From positions 1 to 42,696 of the forward strand of contig CAZAWA010000005.1 in NCBI GenBank assembly GCA_964488675.1: a stretch of 42,696 bases of DNA. The letters run 5' to 3'. The DNA is from QZKY01 sp964488675 (lineage in GTDB: Bacteria; Pseudomonadota; Gammaproteobacteria; Burkholderiales; Burkholderiaceae_D). The position numbers and the translations under genes were made by a program. Shown one piece after another: positions 29,201-36,091 of this stretch. Within the stretch, counting starts at the first letter, position 1; every line of letters begins with the position of its first letter. The notes below the pieces were generated by a model. It was not told where the DNA came from and made no database searches. It worked only from the letters and a program-made list of their open reading frames with translations.

Positions 29201-32200
29201 ATTGACGACCATACGCCAGAAATTTGCAGTCATTGGGCTGTATTGGAAGAGACCGAACGTTGGTCAAATGAAAATCTGACTTTCGGCGAGGATGGGGATA
29301 GTGTCAAGGTGGCCTTGCGTGATGCCATGCGCTCGCACATTCATGCTCAGCGTTTCCTTCCCGCCTTCCTGATTGAAGAGCTTTTGCCCCGACACTTGCT
29401 GTCAGAAAGTGAGCCACTGACGCAGCTCTACAATATGCGCAAGACTGCCTTTGAAGCGGAACTCCAGCGTGCTCGTCAACGCGTTACCCATGCGATGACC
29501 CTGAACGCCCTGACCCAGAGCGAAGCAAATCAGATGCAGCGCGTCATTGAAGAGATGCAGGAATCCGTACGCCCGGATCGCGGCATTGGCCATCCAAAAG
29601 CCGAAAAGATCATCTACCCCGACTTCCCGCAGGCAACAGCAGCACTGCGCCACAATGTCTTAATGCCACTGGAAACCCGCTTGAGTCAAGCAGCTTCCAA
29701 ATTGCGCGAAGAACTGGATCGCTATGCAAAGGATAGCCGAGGTCTTTCCTCACCCCAGGATATCCAGCGCGTTCGGGAAATGCTGAACAGCGAGAATGCG
29801 GCTACGCTGCGTACCGCCTACGATGCCATGATGTTGCTGAAGAACACCCACAAGCTACCCGCCAAGCTGGGGGATTTCACCGATATGGCATCGTCCTACG
29901 ATAAGTTCATGAGTGCCGTGTTCAAGTCCGTCCAAAGTAACAAACCGAGTATCGAGGCACTTTATGAAGCGCTGACGCGTGAACCGAAAGAAAACGAACC
30001 GGAATGGCTCGCTACTATGGATTCGGAACAGCGTCAGGAAGGGGCGAAGATCATCGACAGCTGGATCAAGCTCTTTCAAACGCAACGTCGAAGCGTCATG
30101 GATAACATGGAGCCGATGGGTAGGGTTTTCCAAAGTTTCGGCATCAGTCATAAACCGATGGTACTGCACGACACGAGCCGCACCAACCGGCTGCGCTTCA
30201 TGCTGCCGGAACGCTCTTTTACTTTTCCGACGAGTAACGACGAAATATTCATTCCACCGATACTTGGATCTCGTGCCACCAGCATTCAAGGTTATATGGT
30301 ATTCGGTACCGTAATGGATACTGATTTGCGCCAGATTATGCATGAAATCGGCGGAAATCCGACCGTAGTGCTTGCGCGGACACGCCTGAACATGCAGAAG
30401 CGCGCTCGCGTGTCAGCTGGTTCCCCGGCGCTATTAATCGACGATGATTTGATCTGCTACATTGCTCTTCATCCGAACGAGCGTCTGCAAGCGCTATTGC
30501 GTATCGCAATCCTGACATTCGGTACAAACCCCTATGATGACTACGGTGGACGTCCAGTGCCACCAGAAATGTTTTTCGGTCGACAGAGGGAGCTGGATCT
30601 TTTGCGCGGTGTGAAGAGCCTCGCTGTGCTGTATGGCGGTCGCCGTCTCGGTAAGTCATCTCTGTTAAGTCAGATCGAGATCGAAAATAGTAATATGCCA
30701 GACCAAAAAGCTGTGTATGTGTCGATGGATACCGTCGATTCATCGACCAACCATGTATATAGCGCGTGGGATTTTATCTACCGCAATATGGTGAATCGCA
30801 GCATTATCAGTCCTCTGGTAAATCCGGCTAAAAAGTGGGAAGACTTCCGCGACTGGATTTCGAAAGAAATCCCAGCCAACAAAGAACTCAACTCACTGTA
30901 TTTGCTCATCGACGAGGCCGATGCCTTAATGGGTTGTGAACTGCGTTTGACCAATGGCGAAGTTGGCTTTGTTCGCAGTTTCCAGCAGATGGTTGAAAAC
31001 CTTCAGCACGCTTGCCAAATTCGCTATGTGATCGCAGGCCTGCACAACATGACTCGTATGTCGACTGAGGAAAACTCTGTACTAGGCAAAGCCGAGGCGA
31101 TTGCGCTAGAGCCATTTAGCACACCTGCTGACATGCAACGCGGCATTCGTTTAGTGACAAAGCCGTTGGCTGCGATGGGTTACATATTCGGGGAAAATGC
31201 AGAGGATTTACCGCTGCGCATCCTTTCGGTCTGCAATTTCTATCCGGCTTTTATTCAGCTTTACTGCAAGAGCCTTGTAGATCGTCTCCAAAATCGCCGT
31301 CAAGATCGAACACCTCCGTTATTCATCAATTCTGAGGATTTGGACGCGGTGGAGCACGACAGTAACCTTCTAAACGAACTGCGCCGTAAATTCGAACTGA
31401 ACCTTGATTTGGACAAGCGCTATAAGGCTATTGCTCTGATCTTGGCCGACCGCTACTACTCCGAGATCGAATCAGGCCACTACAATGGGTTAACCATTTC
31501 AGAGATTACGGACATGTGCGAAACTTTTGCACCGCATCACTTCGCAAACACAGGTCCCGGCGTCTACGAAGCCTTGCTAGACGAAATGACTAAGCTTAAT
31601 GTCATTGAGCGTGCCGGCACACGCTATGTGCTACGCAACCCCAATATAGCAATGATGATGGGTGACTGCGATCGAGTGGCTCACAAGATCAATGAGTTAA
31701 CTCTTGAGCCCTCTGTCGACTCCCGCAGTCATGGTGAGCGCCGAATCCCGATGGAGCACGGTACGAACCATATAACCTTTCCATTTCCAGTTGCGTGGGT
31801 GCGCCGCTACATGGATGCCTCTGATGGCGAACTCCTTATTCTCACCGGAAACATGGCGAGCGGTATTACTGACCTGGCCAGACCAGCAAGACGTGAAGAA
31901 TGGGGCGTTGGTCAAGGACAGGGCATCTACACCACGCTGCCAGGTCCCGGACCGACCGCTGCTAACGAATATGTCAACCAACTGCGCAAGAGTAAAAGCG
32001 CCAAGGTGGGCAACCGGATCGTGGCCGTTTCCCAAAATAACTGGAAAATTACGCAAATTCCCGAATTCGCTAGTGTTGCCGCCAAGGCGGCCAAGGCTGG
32101 TATCCGCTTTGTGTTGTTGGCTATGCCGGAGCAAGCTTTTGAACTGGCCAACGCAATTGACAACGGTACGTTAAACCAGAAGAACCAGAACTGGCGTGTG

Positions 32201-32662
32201 GTGCCGATTCCGCAATGGACAATGGATGCCGTCTATTTCCGAATGCATGAGAACAGCGATATTTCTGATAATTCCGCTGCTATTGCTTCGATAATTGAAG
32301 CGACCTGCGGCTTCCATAATGAGGTGCTAAAAATCTGCAGCGCCAAAATGACGGCCGAAGAAGCTATGGTGGCCCCAAGCAAAGCCAAGCAAGGGTTTGC
32401 CAAAACTATTGGCGATTTCTATAGCTGCATTGGCTTGCCTGCTGCATTCACGCACGATCGCCGTGCTGAATGCATTAGCTTTATCGAAGCCATCGATGGT
32501 GAGCAGCGCTCTTCCCCGATCGTGGATGAGATTCGAGAGTTGCAGAATGTCTCGAAGGCCGAAATGAACTTCATGCACTGGATGGGCATGTTGCAGGAAG
32601 GTTCTTCAGGTACTTGGCGCGTTCCTGCACTTTATGCCGACCTTATCAAACAGAAGGAGTAA
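23288..32662 (+). CDS. Giant pPIWI-RE protein fused to a STAND/AAA-type ATPase (3124 aa)
   Basis: Residues 1 to about 932 are a prokaryotic PIWI-RE. There is an N-terminal X region (FSMVARLTVCTMPYSKDL and a following RR), an acidic insert near 408-425, and an RNase H-like PIWI domain with VMVDWQSLAGLW (D724), FVRLRR (R763/R765), PMEITVLG (E880) and the family ending WTTLPAPLFF...YVIRF (to 932). The R and E are the namesake residues of the family. Next come an acidic linker (933-1006), an unknown domain (1007-1250), coiled-coil sequence (1310-1480), a Pro/Glu linker, and long helical stretches (1597-2200). The ATPase has FGRQREL (2430-2436), Walker A GGRRLGKSS (K2456), Walker B LLIDEAD (D2542, E2543), then a winged-helix-like part (about 2698-2800) and an unknown end (2808-3124). 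Usual pPIWI-RE proteins are near 900-1000 aa, so the fusion is exceptional. ATPase class (STAND/ORC-like) is inferred from FGR...GGRRLGKSSLL. Confidence 0.85.
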   Translation: MFEQKNTIWTRIRGNTNRDPSLIGRKISPEWLKEQVSLIEFSFGGQLFNALSTLLTTAKQEKKNLPVTSLRTALVAGIDRIVRLDRDLGLLPDNRGQYRSAIAMFPDIEDNEKYSNARTSIAKYLSSWVMNEVEPWAERNGMGSLAAKLKKQISIDDIKGTEKMVSLVDENGTSPDFPLIVRKIAERLIGEELFVGMNECELVASPESRSNSIELMTLPKRADRGEDVFSMVARLTVCTMPYSKDLYLGVSAAKRVWSRRVPFANPKMPRRVTGYVMSAGRPAIMVPVERTEAGWGFGDAYAAIQQESGFSLPVTLGEAVIARDYNPDINWWVGLPQLPTLFSFVSPRTVFEGDDAALQETVSNRLDAILLPRKIPLRVIPINRKKKPLQEMLRLTDLDFGAAGDSLVSEPEDDDFSDTDDDEVIAGRDKNIQHYREQNIRALKLRHGDNKPLLWVLCNSAREKEIIENLVKTLFGDAVETNSELLPSGTHGLRVDLDGANQKASSRFVERVRRWAQATDKIQQISAGRPIISLICAADKYNQRNEDSVNYFAGIHAMSKIGANVHHVLPIETPEDPASEQSFLHRAQSALLDVFLAHSGIIFGTKDFASQLLPSESTPRCVYGLQAIRSRARNRSGETGVTFILNTRLVIETGVTEVQYIYKLRKGTSRSNWMPLAEGLQWLGSQRQMHEGDERWISQVFEDETKQTLFSISQDDPKAIVMVDWQSLAGLWRGMSDTDLVVGAKLRLGSTDLSVFKDMTFVRLRRGPDTLSLRTEVKIAFEGWLDDANNSRVRTGENLIDNYFTTEKELVEVSDETMALDRSYGHFIASMGYAKTVQVKRGFSCYRPMPRMHKIKGTNEYEQKMLDPAGMDASLPAPMEITVLGAQKGVMASNIAMLVMGLRIGYAHYNEWTTLPAPLFFRRKIEDYVIRFPEDEEVVDVVEEIAMAADEVVVAEISVQEGDESVEETTFIARLLDNEVKETDSRSSTEEPLPELTKAEDQTGKQDDLLSRAKVAVMPVLHRTKDLKLLHLSRRMLRQDTNVRVSVSLPYWFKPNGAFGEYSQVIRRNASRCWRMMREFNLVSPTTTMPNDRDLLNWMTKLLHVPQACHALAPACMEIGGLHFVHFAELINSTYNASKPPEEKASTYNLTEDLMRSMATWANENHNDELLAWLVFQAAQFPHHGFCEAVLSSITQIPGPMTEESLNYYLDVVWALENAIAQKNNLSKFVAIIRRRKPVVATPVTEVAQVIETPVVDEMTTAVGVQFPLPPEKPEPIVEIGEEKGVGVRTPATSQPIFSPVVESQREIIMNSESNINQISIGSIKARLTKLAEIITPGALDFPELVADFQTQIESLSVLHHIEQKRNDQVELLRQRFASLKESCVILIAKLENIKEDLSLGQVSYVEPSLEQLDMAEEGIVSIQSVMEDIEVLRNQAERFEKMSQPTSFDERRKHKKIINDAWDDISNSRDNLINLIDQSPCLMIDQEASASDGGLSEEIQISGIPKAETVEVAPPTMEPDQIEVTVATLVEEAPVESEVVVPPQKDQVTASKLNPESEPKPLVVSVVESKPIATPEIASGVEKVGGAIGFIENEIIEENNAETVERQAAVLHQLIDRRMFGMAAVHVEAMKHVFSEFSTSSPNVHYVVLHALVESLERMDCQFEFDPKLDKNLKEFLATQTLSGDVLCDSVPVALGVLAAGLSSMLFDRTDEQWNIGNSIGQRLQGHEAITDLIGHIDTLRKHGMALTRDMFAISHIGDQEALRLEIQRYQKRAVKWKTDNEIYSSYNHRGFKALHESMFNSKSVIGACIDLIAKGESKKVPSAYEEARRKLEKPSSTVDEHFRQMGEKSRPDGMYRTRAMENVETTKRFIEEYLEMLRRKENPNVELVKGTQSFLSTLHGRLDKAINEVSQVPAETTMARIYRDSALSALRCALRLYDNTQAPVCIPQIEQKLLIQVPLNRDLMPVLGHIDDHTPEICSHWAVLEETERWSNENLTFGEDGDSVKVALRDAMRSHIHAQRFLPAFLIEELLPRHLLSESEPLTQLYNMRKTAFEAELQRARQRVTHAMTLNALTQSEANQMQRVIEEMQESVRPDRGIGHPKAEKIIYPDFPQATAALRHNVLMPLETRLSQAASKLREELDRYAKDSRGLSSPQDIQRVREMLNSENAATLRTAYDAMMLLKNTHKLPAKLGDFTDMASSYDKFMSAVFKSVQSNKPSIEALYEALTREPKENEPEWLATMDSEQRQEGAKIIDSWIKLFQTQRRSVMDNMEPMGRVFQSFGISHKPMVLHDTSRTNRLRFMLPERSFTFPTSNDEIFIPPILGSRATSIQGYMVFGTVMDTDLRQIMHEIGGNPTVVLARTRLNMQKRARVSAGSPALLIDDDLICYIALHPNERLQALLRIAILTFGTNPYDDYGGRPVPPEMFFGRQRELDLLRGVKSLAVLYGGRRLGKSSLLSQIEIENSNMPDQKAVYVSMDTVDSSTNHVYSAWDFIYRNMVNRSIISPLVNPAKKWEDFRDWISKEIPANKELNSLYLLIDEADALMGCELRLTNGEVGFVRSFQQMVENLQHACQIRYVIAGLHNMTRMSTEENSVLGKAEAIALEPFSTPADMQRGIRLVTKPLAAMGYIFGENAEDLPLRILSVCNFYPAFIQLYCKSLVDRLQNRRQDRTPPLFINSEDLDAVEHDSNLLNELRRKFELNLDLDKRYKAIALILADRYYSEIESGHYNGLTISEITDMCETFAPHHFANTGPGVYEALLDEMTKLNVIERAGTRYVLRNPNIAMMMGDCDRVAHKINELTLEPSVDSRSHGERRIPMEHGTNHITFPFPVAWVRRYMDASDGELLILTGNMASGITDLARPARREEWGVGQGQGIYTTLPGPGPTAANEYVNQLRKSKSAKVGNRIVAVSQNNWKITQIPEFASVAAKAAKAGIRFVLLAMPEQAFELANAIDNGTLNQKNQNWRVVPIPQWTMDAVYFRMHENSDISDNSAAIASIIEATCGFHNEVLKICSAKMTAEEAMVAPSKAKQGFAKTIGDFYSCIGLPAAFTHDRRAECISFIEAIDGEQRSSPIVDEIRELQNVSKAEMNFMHWMGMLQEGSSGTWRVPALYADLIKQKE

Positions 32663-32671
32663 AAGGTAACC

Positions 32672-33880
32672 ATGCAACAAGCCACCATCGATTCCTTGCT
32701 GTACTGGCGTTTACCGGGACCGCGCAGTTTCATTACTCGGATATCTGAGAAGGTGTTAGGTACACGGTTACTCTGTGTGAACCTACCTCTTCACCCGCTT
32801 CCTGGAACATGGGATGGAGTGGAAGAGGGTGTTCGCCACGCCCATATCGGAAACATAATCAAACTTAGGATTGGAGGGGGTACAGACATTGCGGGGGAAA
32901 TCGGCGTCCATTTCGGAAAGCAGCGAATCACTGCTGCCGAGTTGGTATTGCATAAGGCTGATTTGCATTCAGCGGTCATCTTGCTGCCACAGGATGATGA
33001 GGGTAAGAGGAACTGCTCAAAATTCGTTGGTGAGTTCATCCATGCCATTGATAAGGGATATGGAAATATTCTTCTGATTATCGGTGGGAATGAAGAGGAT
33101 CTTAGCGAGGATGTCAGAGATTCCGGTATCCAAGTTATCGCCTTCGATGGTGGTTTATCCCCTGACGAAATGGATGCATATGTAGCCATTAGGATGCTGG
33201 ATCGCCCCGGCCCCGGTTCGACCCGCCTAACGCGCGCCATCGTTTCTGAGTTTGCTGGTTTCGATGTTGAGCTAGCCGAGCAGATCATGCAGCTGAACGA
33301 AGATCAAATCGTGAACATCATGAGTAATCTCAACGCTCTGATGGGCGCGACCCCGTTTCGCTGGCGTTACGACTCATGGTTGTATCGCACCCGCTCGGTA
33401 AACGCGGAAGGGATGACACATACCTTACACGACAAACATTTGTCCGACCATGGCCCCGTTGATTCTCGCGATGAAGCAGTTAATCGCATCAAGCGCCGCT
33501 ACTGGAAGGCATGCGTCAAGACGATCAGTCCATGGTTGGAAGAGCGTTGCAAGTCAGTAATCAACATTTTTGCACCACAAATTAAAGCTATTGCTGCGGA
33601 TAATGAGGGCAAGATACCTAGACCGATTGGGAGAGACCGGTCTGGCGCTGAAAGAATAATCCTTATGGACCCCGATGAGCTTGAATATAACAACATAGTG
33701 GGGATGGTGAGGTATGGAAACATCACATCCTCGACCATGAGCGAAAAGTGTGCCGAAAGTGTCTGTCGCTTTACCAAAGGTGTACGTGATGATATTGCAC
33801 ACCTTCGAGACCCTTCGCCTGGAGATGTAAGAGACTTAATTCACCAGATGGATAAGCTCCTGGAACAGTACGCCCCATAA
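32672..33880 (+). CDS. Fourth operon protein with HEPN-like C-terminus
   Basis: A 402-aa protein starting 9 bases after the giant gene, with AAGGAG and AAAGGT upstream, so it belongs to the operon. The N-terminal 260 residues match no family I know; they hold alternating strand and helix (SAVILLPQDD, ILLIIGGNEEDL, IQVIAFDGGLS) and could be a Rossmann-like fold. The last about 130 residues are helical and end in VRDDIAHLRDPSPGDVRDLI, with R372 and H377 spaced R-x4-H, as in HEPN RNases such as Swt1-like domains. I infer an RNA-cutting effector or partner for the ATPase. An ordinary pPIWI-RE cassette has no such gene. The HEPN call rests on motif and helical context only. Confidence 0.65.
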   Translation: MQQATIDSLLYWRLPGPRSFITRISEKVLGTRLLCVNLPLHPLPGTWDGVEEGVRHAHIGNIIKLRIGGGTDIAGEIGVHFGKQRITAAELVLHKADLHSAVILLPQDDEGKRNCSKFVGEFIHAIDKGYGNILLIIGGNEEDLSEDVRDSGIQVIAFDGGLSPDEMDAYVAIRMLDRPGPGSTRLTRAIVSEFAGFDVELAEQIMQLNEDQIVNIMSNLNALMGATPFRWRYDSWLYRTRSVNAEGMTHTLHDKHLSDHGPVDSRDEAVNRIKRRYWKACVKTISPWLEERCKSVINIFAPQIKAIAADNEGKIPRPIGRDRSGAERIILMDPDELEYNNIVGMVRYGNITSSTMSEKCAESVCRFTKGVRDDIAHLRDPSPGDVRDLIHQMDKLLEQYAP

Positions 33881-33917
33881 CCTCAAGTAAGTGTAACTAA
33901 TTGATTTTATTCATTTT

Positions 33918-33939
33918 GTGCAACAGAGGCAAAATGGCG
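33918..33939 (-). repeat. Right terminal inverted repeat of the transposon
   Basis: Exact reverse complement of the left repeat at 15696-15717. It starts GTGCAACAGAGGC and ends AAAATGGCG, 37 bases after the stop of the HEPN-like gene. Confidence 0.9.
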
Positions 33940-33947
33940 CAATTAAA
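33940..33947 (+). repeat. Target site duplication, right copy
   Basis: CAATTAAA, identical to 15688-15695, directly outside the right inverted repeat. Confidence 0.88.
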
Positions 33948-33949
33948 GC

Positions 33950-33980
33950 AAAAGCCGCAGCTTCTCGCCAGGGCTTTTTT
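33950..33980 (-). terminator. Bidirectional terminator after hslO
   Basis: AAAAGCC (33950-33956) pairs with GGCTTTT (33973-33979), with T-rich tails on both strands. It can end hslO transcripts and shields the transposon's right end from them. The transposon inserted only a few bases beyond it. Confidence 0.65.
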
Positions 33981-34025
33981 CGACTTTGTCAGCAATCTGA
34001 GCTACCGAGAGGCGGCTTTTTTCAT

Positions 34026-34952
34026 TCAGTGCAGGATGCTTCGCGGCGGTGTAATGGGCTCTTCCGTAAACAGTTGCCTGCAATCCACCTTGTCGAAGTC
34101 GTAGGCCTGACCACAAAAATCGCACTGGATTTCCAGATATCCTTCTTCTGCCAGCGCAGCACCGACTTCGTCTTGCCCCAGCATTTTGAGCATGCTGGCG
34201 ACTTTTTCGCGCGAGCATGAACACTGAAAGTGCGGATGCAGCGGTTCGAAAATATGCACGGTTTCTTCCCAGAACAGTCGATGCATCAGCGTATCGATGT
34301 CGGTGTCCACCAGTTCCTTGTTTTTCATGGTCGAGGAGAGGGCGACCACCCGGTTCCAGGTTTCCAGTTCGTGTCCTTCCTCCTGGGTATTGCCTTCGAA
34401 GCCACCGACCCCCGGCAGTTTTTGCAGCAGCAGGCCGCGTGAAACCTTGTCGCTCGCGGCCAGCCAGATCTTGGTGTCGAGCTGTTCGGATCGCAGCATG
34501 TAGTTTTCAATCACGGTTGCGATGCTGTCGCCGTCAAGCGGCACCACGCCCTGATAAGCCTGCTGGCCGGGAACCTTGTTGTGCGGGTCGAGCGTAATCA
34601 CGAATCGTCCCTTGCCGTGGGCGTGCACCAGTTGTATCAGCGTTGCGTCATCATCGATGTTTGCGCCCGGCGCGAGTTTGGCGGTCGCGCGCATGTTCAG
34701 AGAAGAGTCGCACTCCACCACCAGCAGCCTTACCGGTCCGTCGCCGTGGATTTGCATGATGATGGCGCCGTCAAATTTCAGGTTGGCAGACAGCAGTGCG
34801 GCTGCAGAAAGCATTTCGCCCAACAGGATTTGCACCGCCTTCGGATAATTTTGCCGTGACTGCACCTGTTGCCAGGTGTCGGATAATTCGACCAGTTCGC
34901 CGCGGACGGCGGCATTTTCGAACAGGAATTTCTGAAGCTTGTCGGTCATCAT
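34026..34952 (-). CDS. hslO: Redox-regulated chaperone Hsp33
   Basis: A 308-aa Hsp33 holdase that is switched on by oxidation. The C-terminal zinc switch is complete: C244-x-C246 (QCSCSRE) and C277-x2-C280 (CDFCGQ). The N-terminal substrate-binding domain shows RGELVELSDTWQQV and GEMLSAAALLSANLKFDG. The ATG directly follows the stop of the gamma-carbonic-anhydrase-like gene (TAA-ATG-ATG), so the two are co-translated; the second ATG is an equally good start. A terminator lies between it and the transposon. Confidence 0.95.
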   Translation of the reverse strand: MMTDKLQKFLFENAAVRGELVELSDTWQQVQSRQNYPKAVQILLGEMLSAAALLSANLKFDGAIIMQIHGDGPVRLLVVECDSSLNMRATAKLAPGANIDDDATLIQLVHAHGKGRFVITLDPHNKVPGQQAYQGVVPLDGDSIATVIENYMLRSEQLDTKIWLAASDKVSRGLLLQKLPGVGGFEGNTQEEGHELETWNRVVALSSTMKNKELVDTDIDTLMHRLFWEETVHIFEPLHPHFQCSCSREKVASMLKMLGQDEVGAALAEEGYLEIQCDFCGQAYDFDKVDCRQLFTEEPITPPRSILH

Positions 34953-35477
34953 TTAGCCGATCTGTTCCAGTTCGTCGGCAAACAGCTTGCTGTTTTTCAT
35001 ATAGAAGCGGGCAGCGCCTTGCATCCGGTGTATGTCCTCGTCGGTCATGGTTTTCGCCACCCTGGCAGGCGAGCCGATGATCAGCGCATTTTTTTCCATT
35101 TTCTTGTTTTCGGTCACCAGCGCGCAAGCGCCGACCAGAGAGCCTTCGCCGATGACGGAACCGTTTAGTACCGTGGCACGGATGCCGACCAGTGCGCCAT
35201 CCTCGATGATGCAACCGTGCAGGATTGCATGATGGCCGACGGTGACATTCTTGCCGATGATCAGCGGAAAGCCGGGATCGGCGTGCAGCATCGAGAGATC
35301 CTGAATGTTGCTGTTTTCACCGATGACGATTTGCTCGTGGTCAGCTCGTATGGTGACGCCGAACCAGACGGATGCGCCGGCTTTGATTTTGACATTGCCG
35401 ATGATATTGGCGGTTGGTGCGATCCAGGCGGTAGGGTGGATGTCAGGGGTGTGTTTTCCAAGTCGGTAAATGGCCAT
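34953..35477 (-). CDS. Gamma-carbonic-anhydrase-like hexapeptide protein (YrdA type)
   Basis: A 174-aa left-handed beta-helix protein built of hexapeptide repeats (IHPTAWIAPTANIIGNVKI onward). Metal-binding histidines of the gamma class are visible in SMLHAD and VGHHAILHG. Members form trimers that bind zinc or iron, and only some have carbonic anhydrase activity, so the activity here is uncertain. It is the first gene of a two-gene operon with hslO. Confidence 0.9.
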   Translation of the reverse strand: MAIYRLGKHTPDIHPTAWIAPTANIIGNVKIKAGASVWFGVTIRADHEQIVIGENSNIQDLSMLHADPGFPLIIGKNVTVGHHAILHGCIIEDGALVGIRATVLNGSVIGEGSLVGACALVTENKKMEKNALIIGSPARVAKTMTDEDIHRMQGAARFYMKNSKLFADELEQIG

Positions 35478-36091
35478 GTTGTTTCAGCGTTTCAAAATTG
35501 TTGGGATTGGTATTTTAGGGCAACCGGCATTTTACCGTTGCCAGAGCGTATGCCGGCATGAATTCGAGCGGTGCCGTGAATTTTTTGCAGGGCCTCAATT
35601 TGCAAAAAATAACTATACTCCCCATGAGCATTTTCTTTCCGGCGCATGGGGTATGACTGAGCGCCATGTTTTGACGCATACTCGGGTTAAATGACCTTGT
35701 TTTGCGTTCATTTCTGCCTAAAATTTGTGCAATATGGGGTTTTCAGCACCGCCAGATGCTGCCAATGCCCGTCAGAGCACAGATAATAACGCGTCGCGTT
35801 ATTATCTCATTTTGCCAGAAGGTGACGAGTTTGGCGTTCCGCGATATTCGAGCTGGGTTTTAGCTGCAGTTGCTAAAAAATAGGCGCAGATGGCGTCAGG
35901 GTTGCTTTGGGGTAAGGTAAAATGCAGGTATTGCAGGGCATGGGCGGCGAGCTGGTTGATGATTTTCCGGCATGAAAAAACCGCTGCGCTGCAGGTTTTC
36001 CTAGTCAGGCGTAGAATGCCAGCAGGTGAAAAGATCACCTGAAACAGTGGGCATCACGAGTGCCGCAAACAGTTGAGAACGAGCATTACCC
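35478..36091. other. Long intergenic region with several hairpins
   Basis: This 614-base gap separates the divergent gamma-CA/hslO and PHP genes. I find no gene with family features. It holds a hairpin around 35519-35543 (GGCAAC/GTTGCC), the palindrome at 35781-35807, and a leader hairpin CAGGTGA/TCACCTG at 36023-36041, about 50 bases before the PHP start codon. A small RNA or decayed gene could be here, but nothing proves it. Confidence 0.4.
35781..35807. promoter_or_regulatory. Perfect 13-bp-arm palindrome
   Basis: AGATAATAACGCG and CGCGTTATTATCT are exact reverse complements around a single central T. The tiny centre and AT-rich arms fit a dimeric protein operator better than a terminator. 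The binding protein is unknown. Confidence 0.5.

Larger units (their letters stand above)
15696..33939. mobile_element. 18.2-kb IS1595-family transposon carrying a pPIWI-RE defence-like island
   Basis: The element is 18,244 bases long and bounded by perfect 22-bp inverted repeats (15696-15717 and 33918-33939), with the 8-bp duplication CAATTAAA immediately outside both ends. It contains one intact IS1595-family transposase (16238-17317), a small unknown gene, an HTH-HNH gene and the four-gene pPIWI-RE operon. No integrase, tRNA or second transposase was found. IS1595 elements are known to duplicate 8 bp and sometimes carry passenger genes, so single-unit transposition is the simplest reading. 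It landed between the terminators of maeA and hslO, an innocuous place. That this transposase moves the whole unit is inference. Confidence 0.85.

Noticed and set aside
17318..33917. CRISPR array or guide-RNA cluster for the PIWI protein
   Set aside because: I found no regularly spaced repeats in the gaps of the island; guides, if used, must come from elsewhere.
15696..33939. Integrase-type genomic island with att sites
   Set aside because: The 20-bp near-direct repeat could suggest att sites, but there is no integrase or tRNA, and the inverted repeats plus 8-bp duplication with a DDE transposase explain the ends better.
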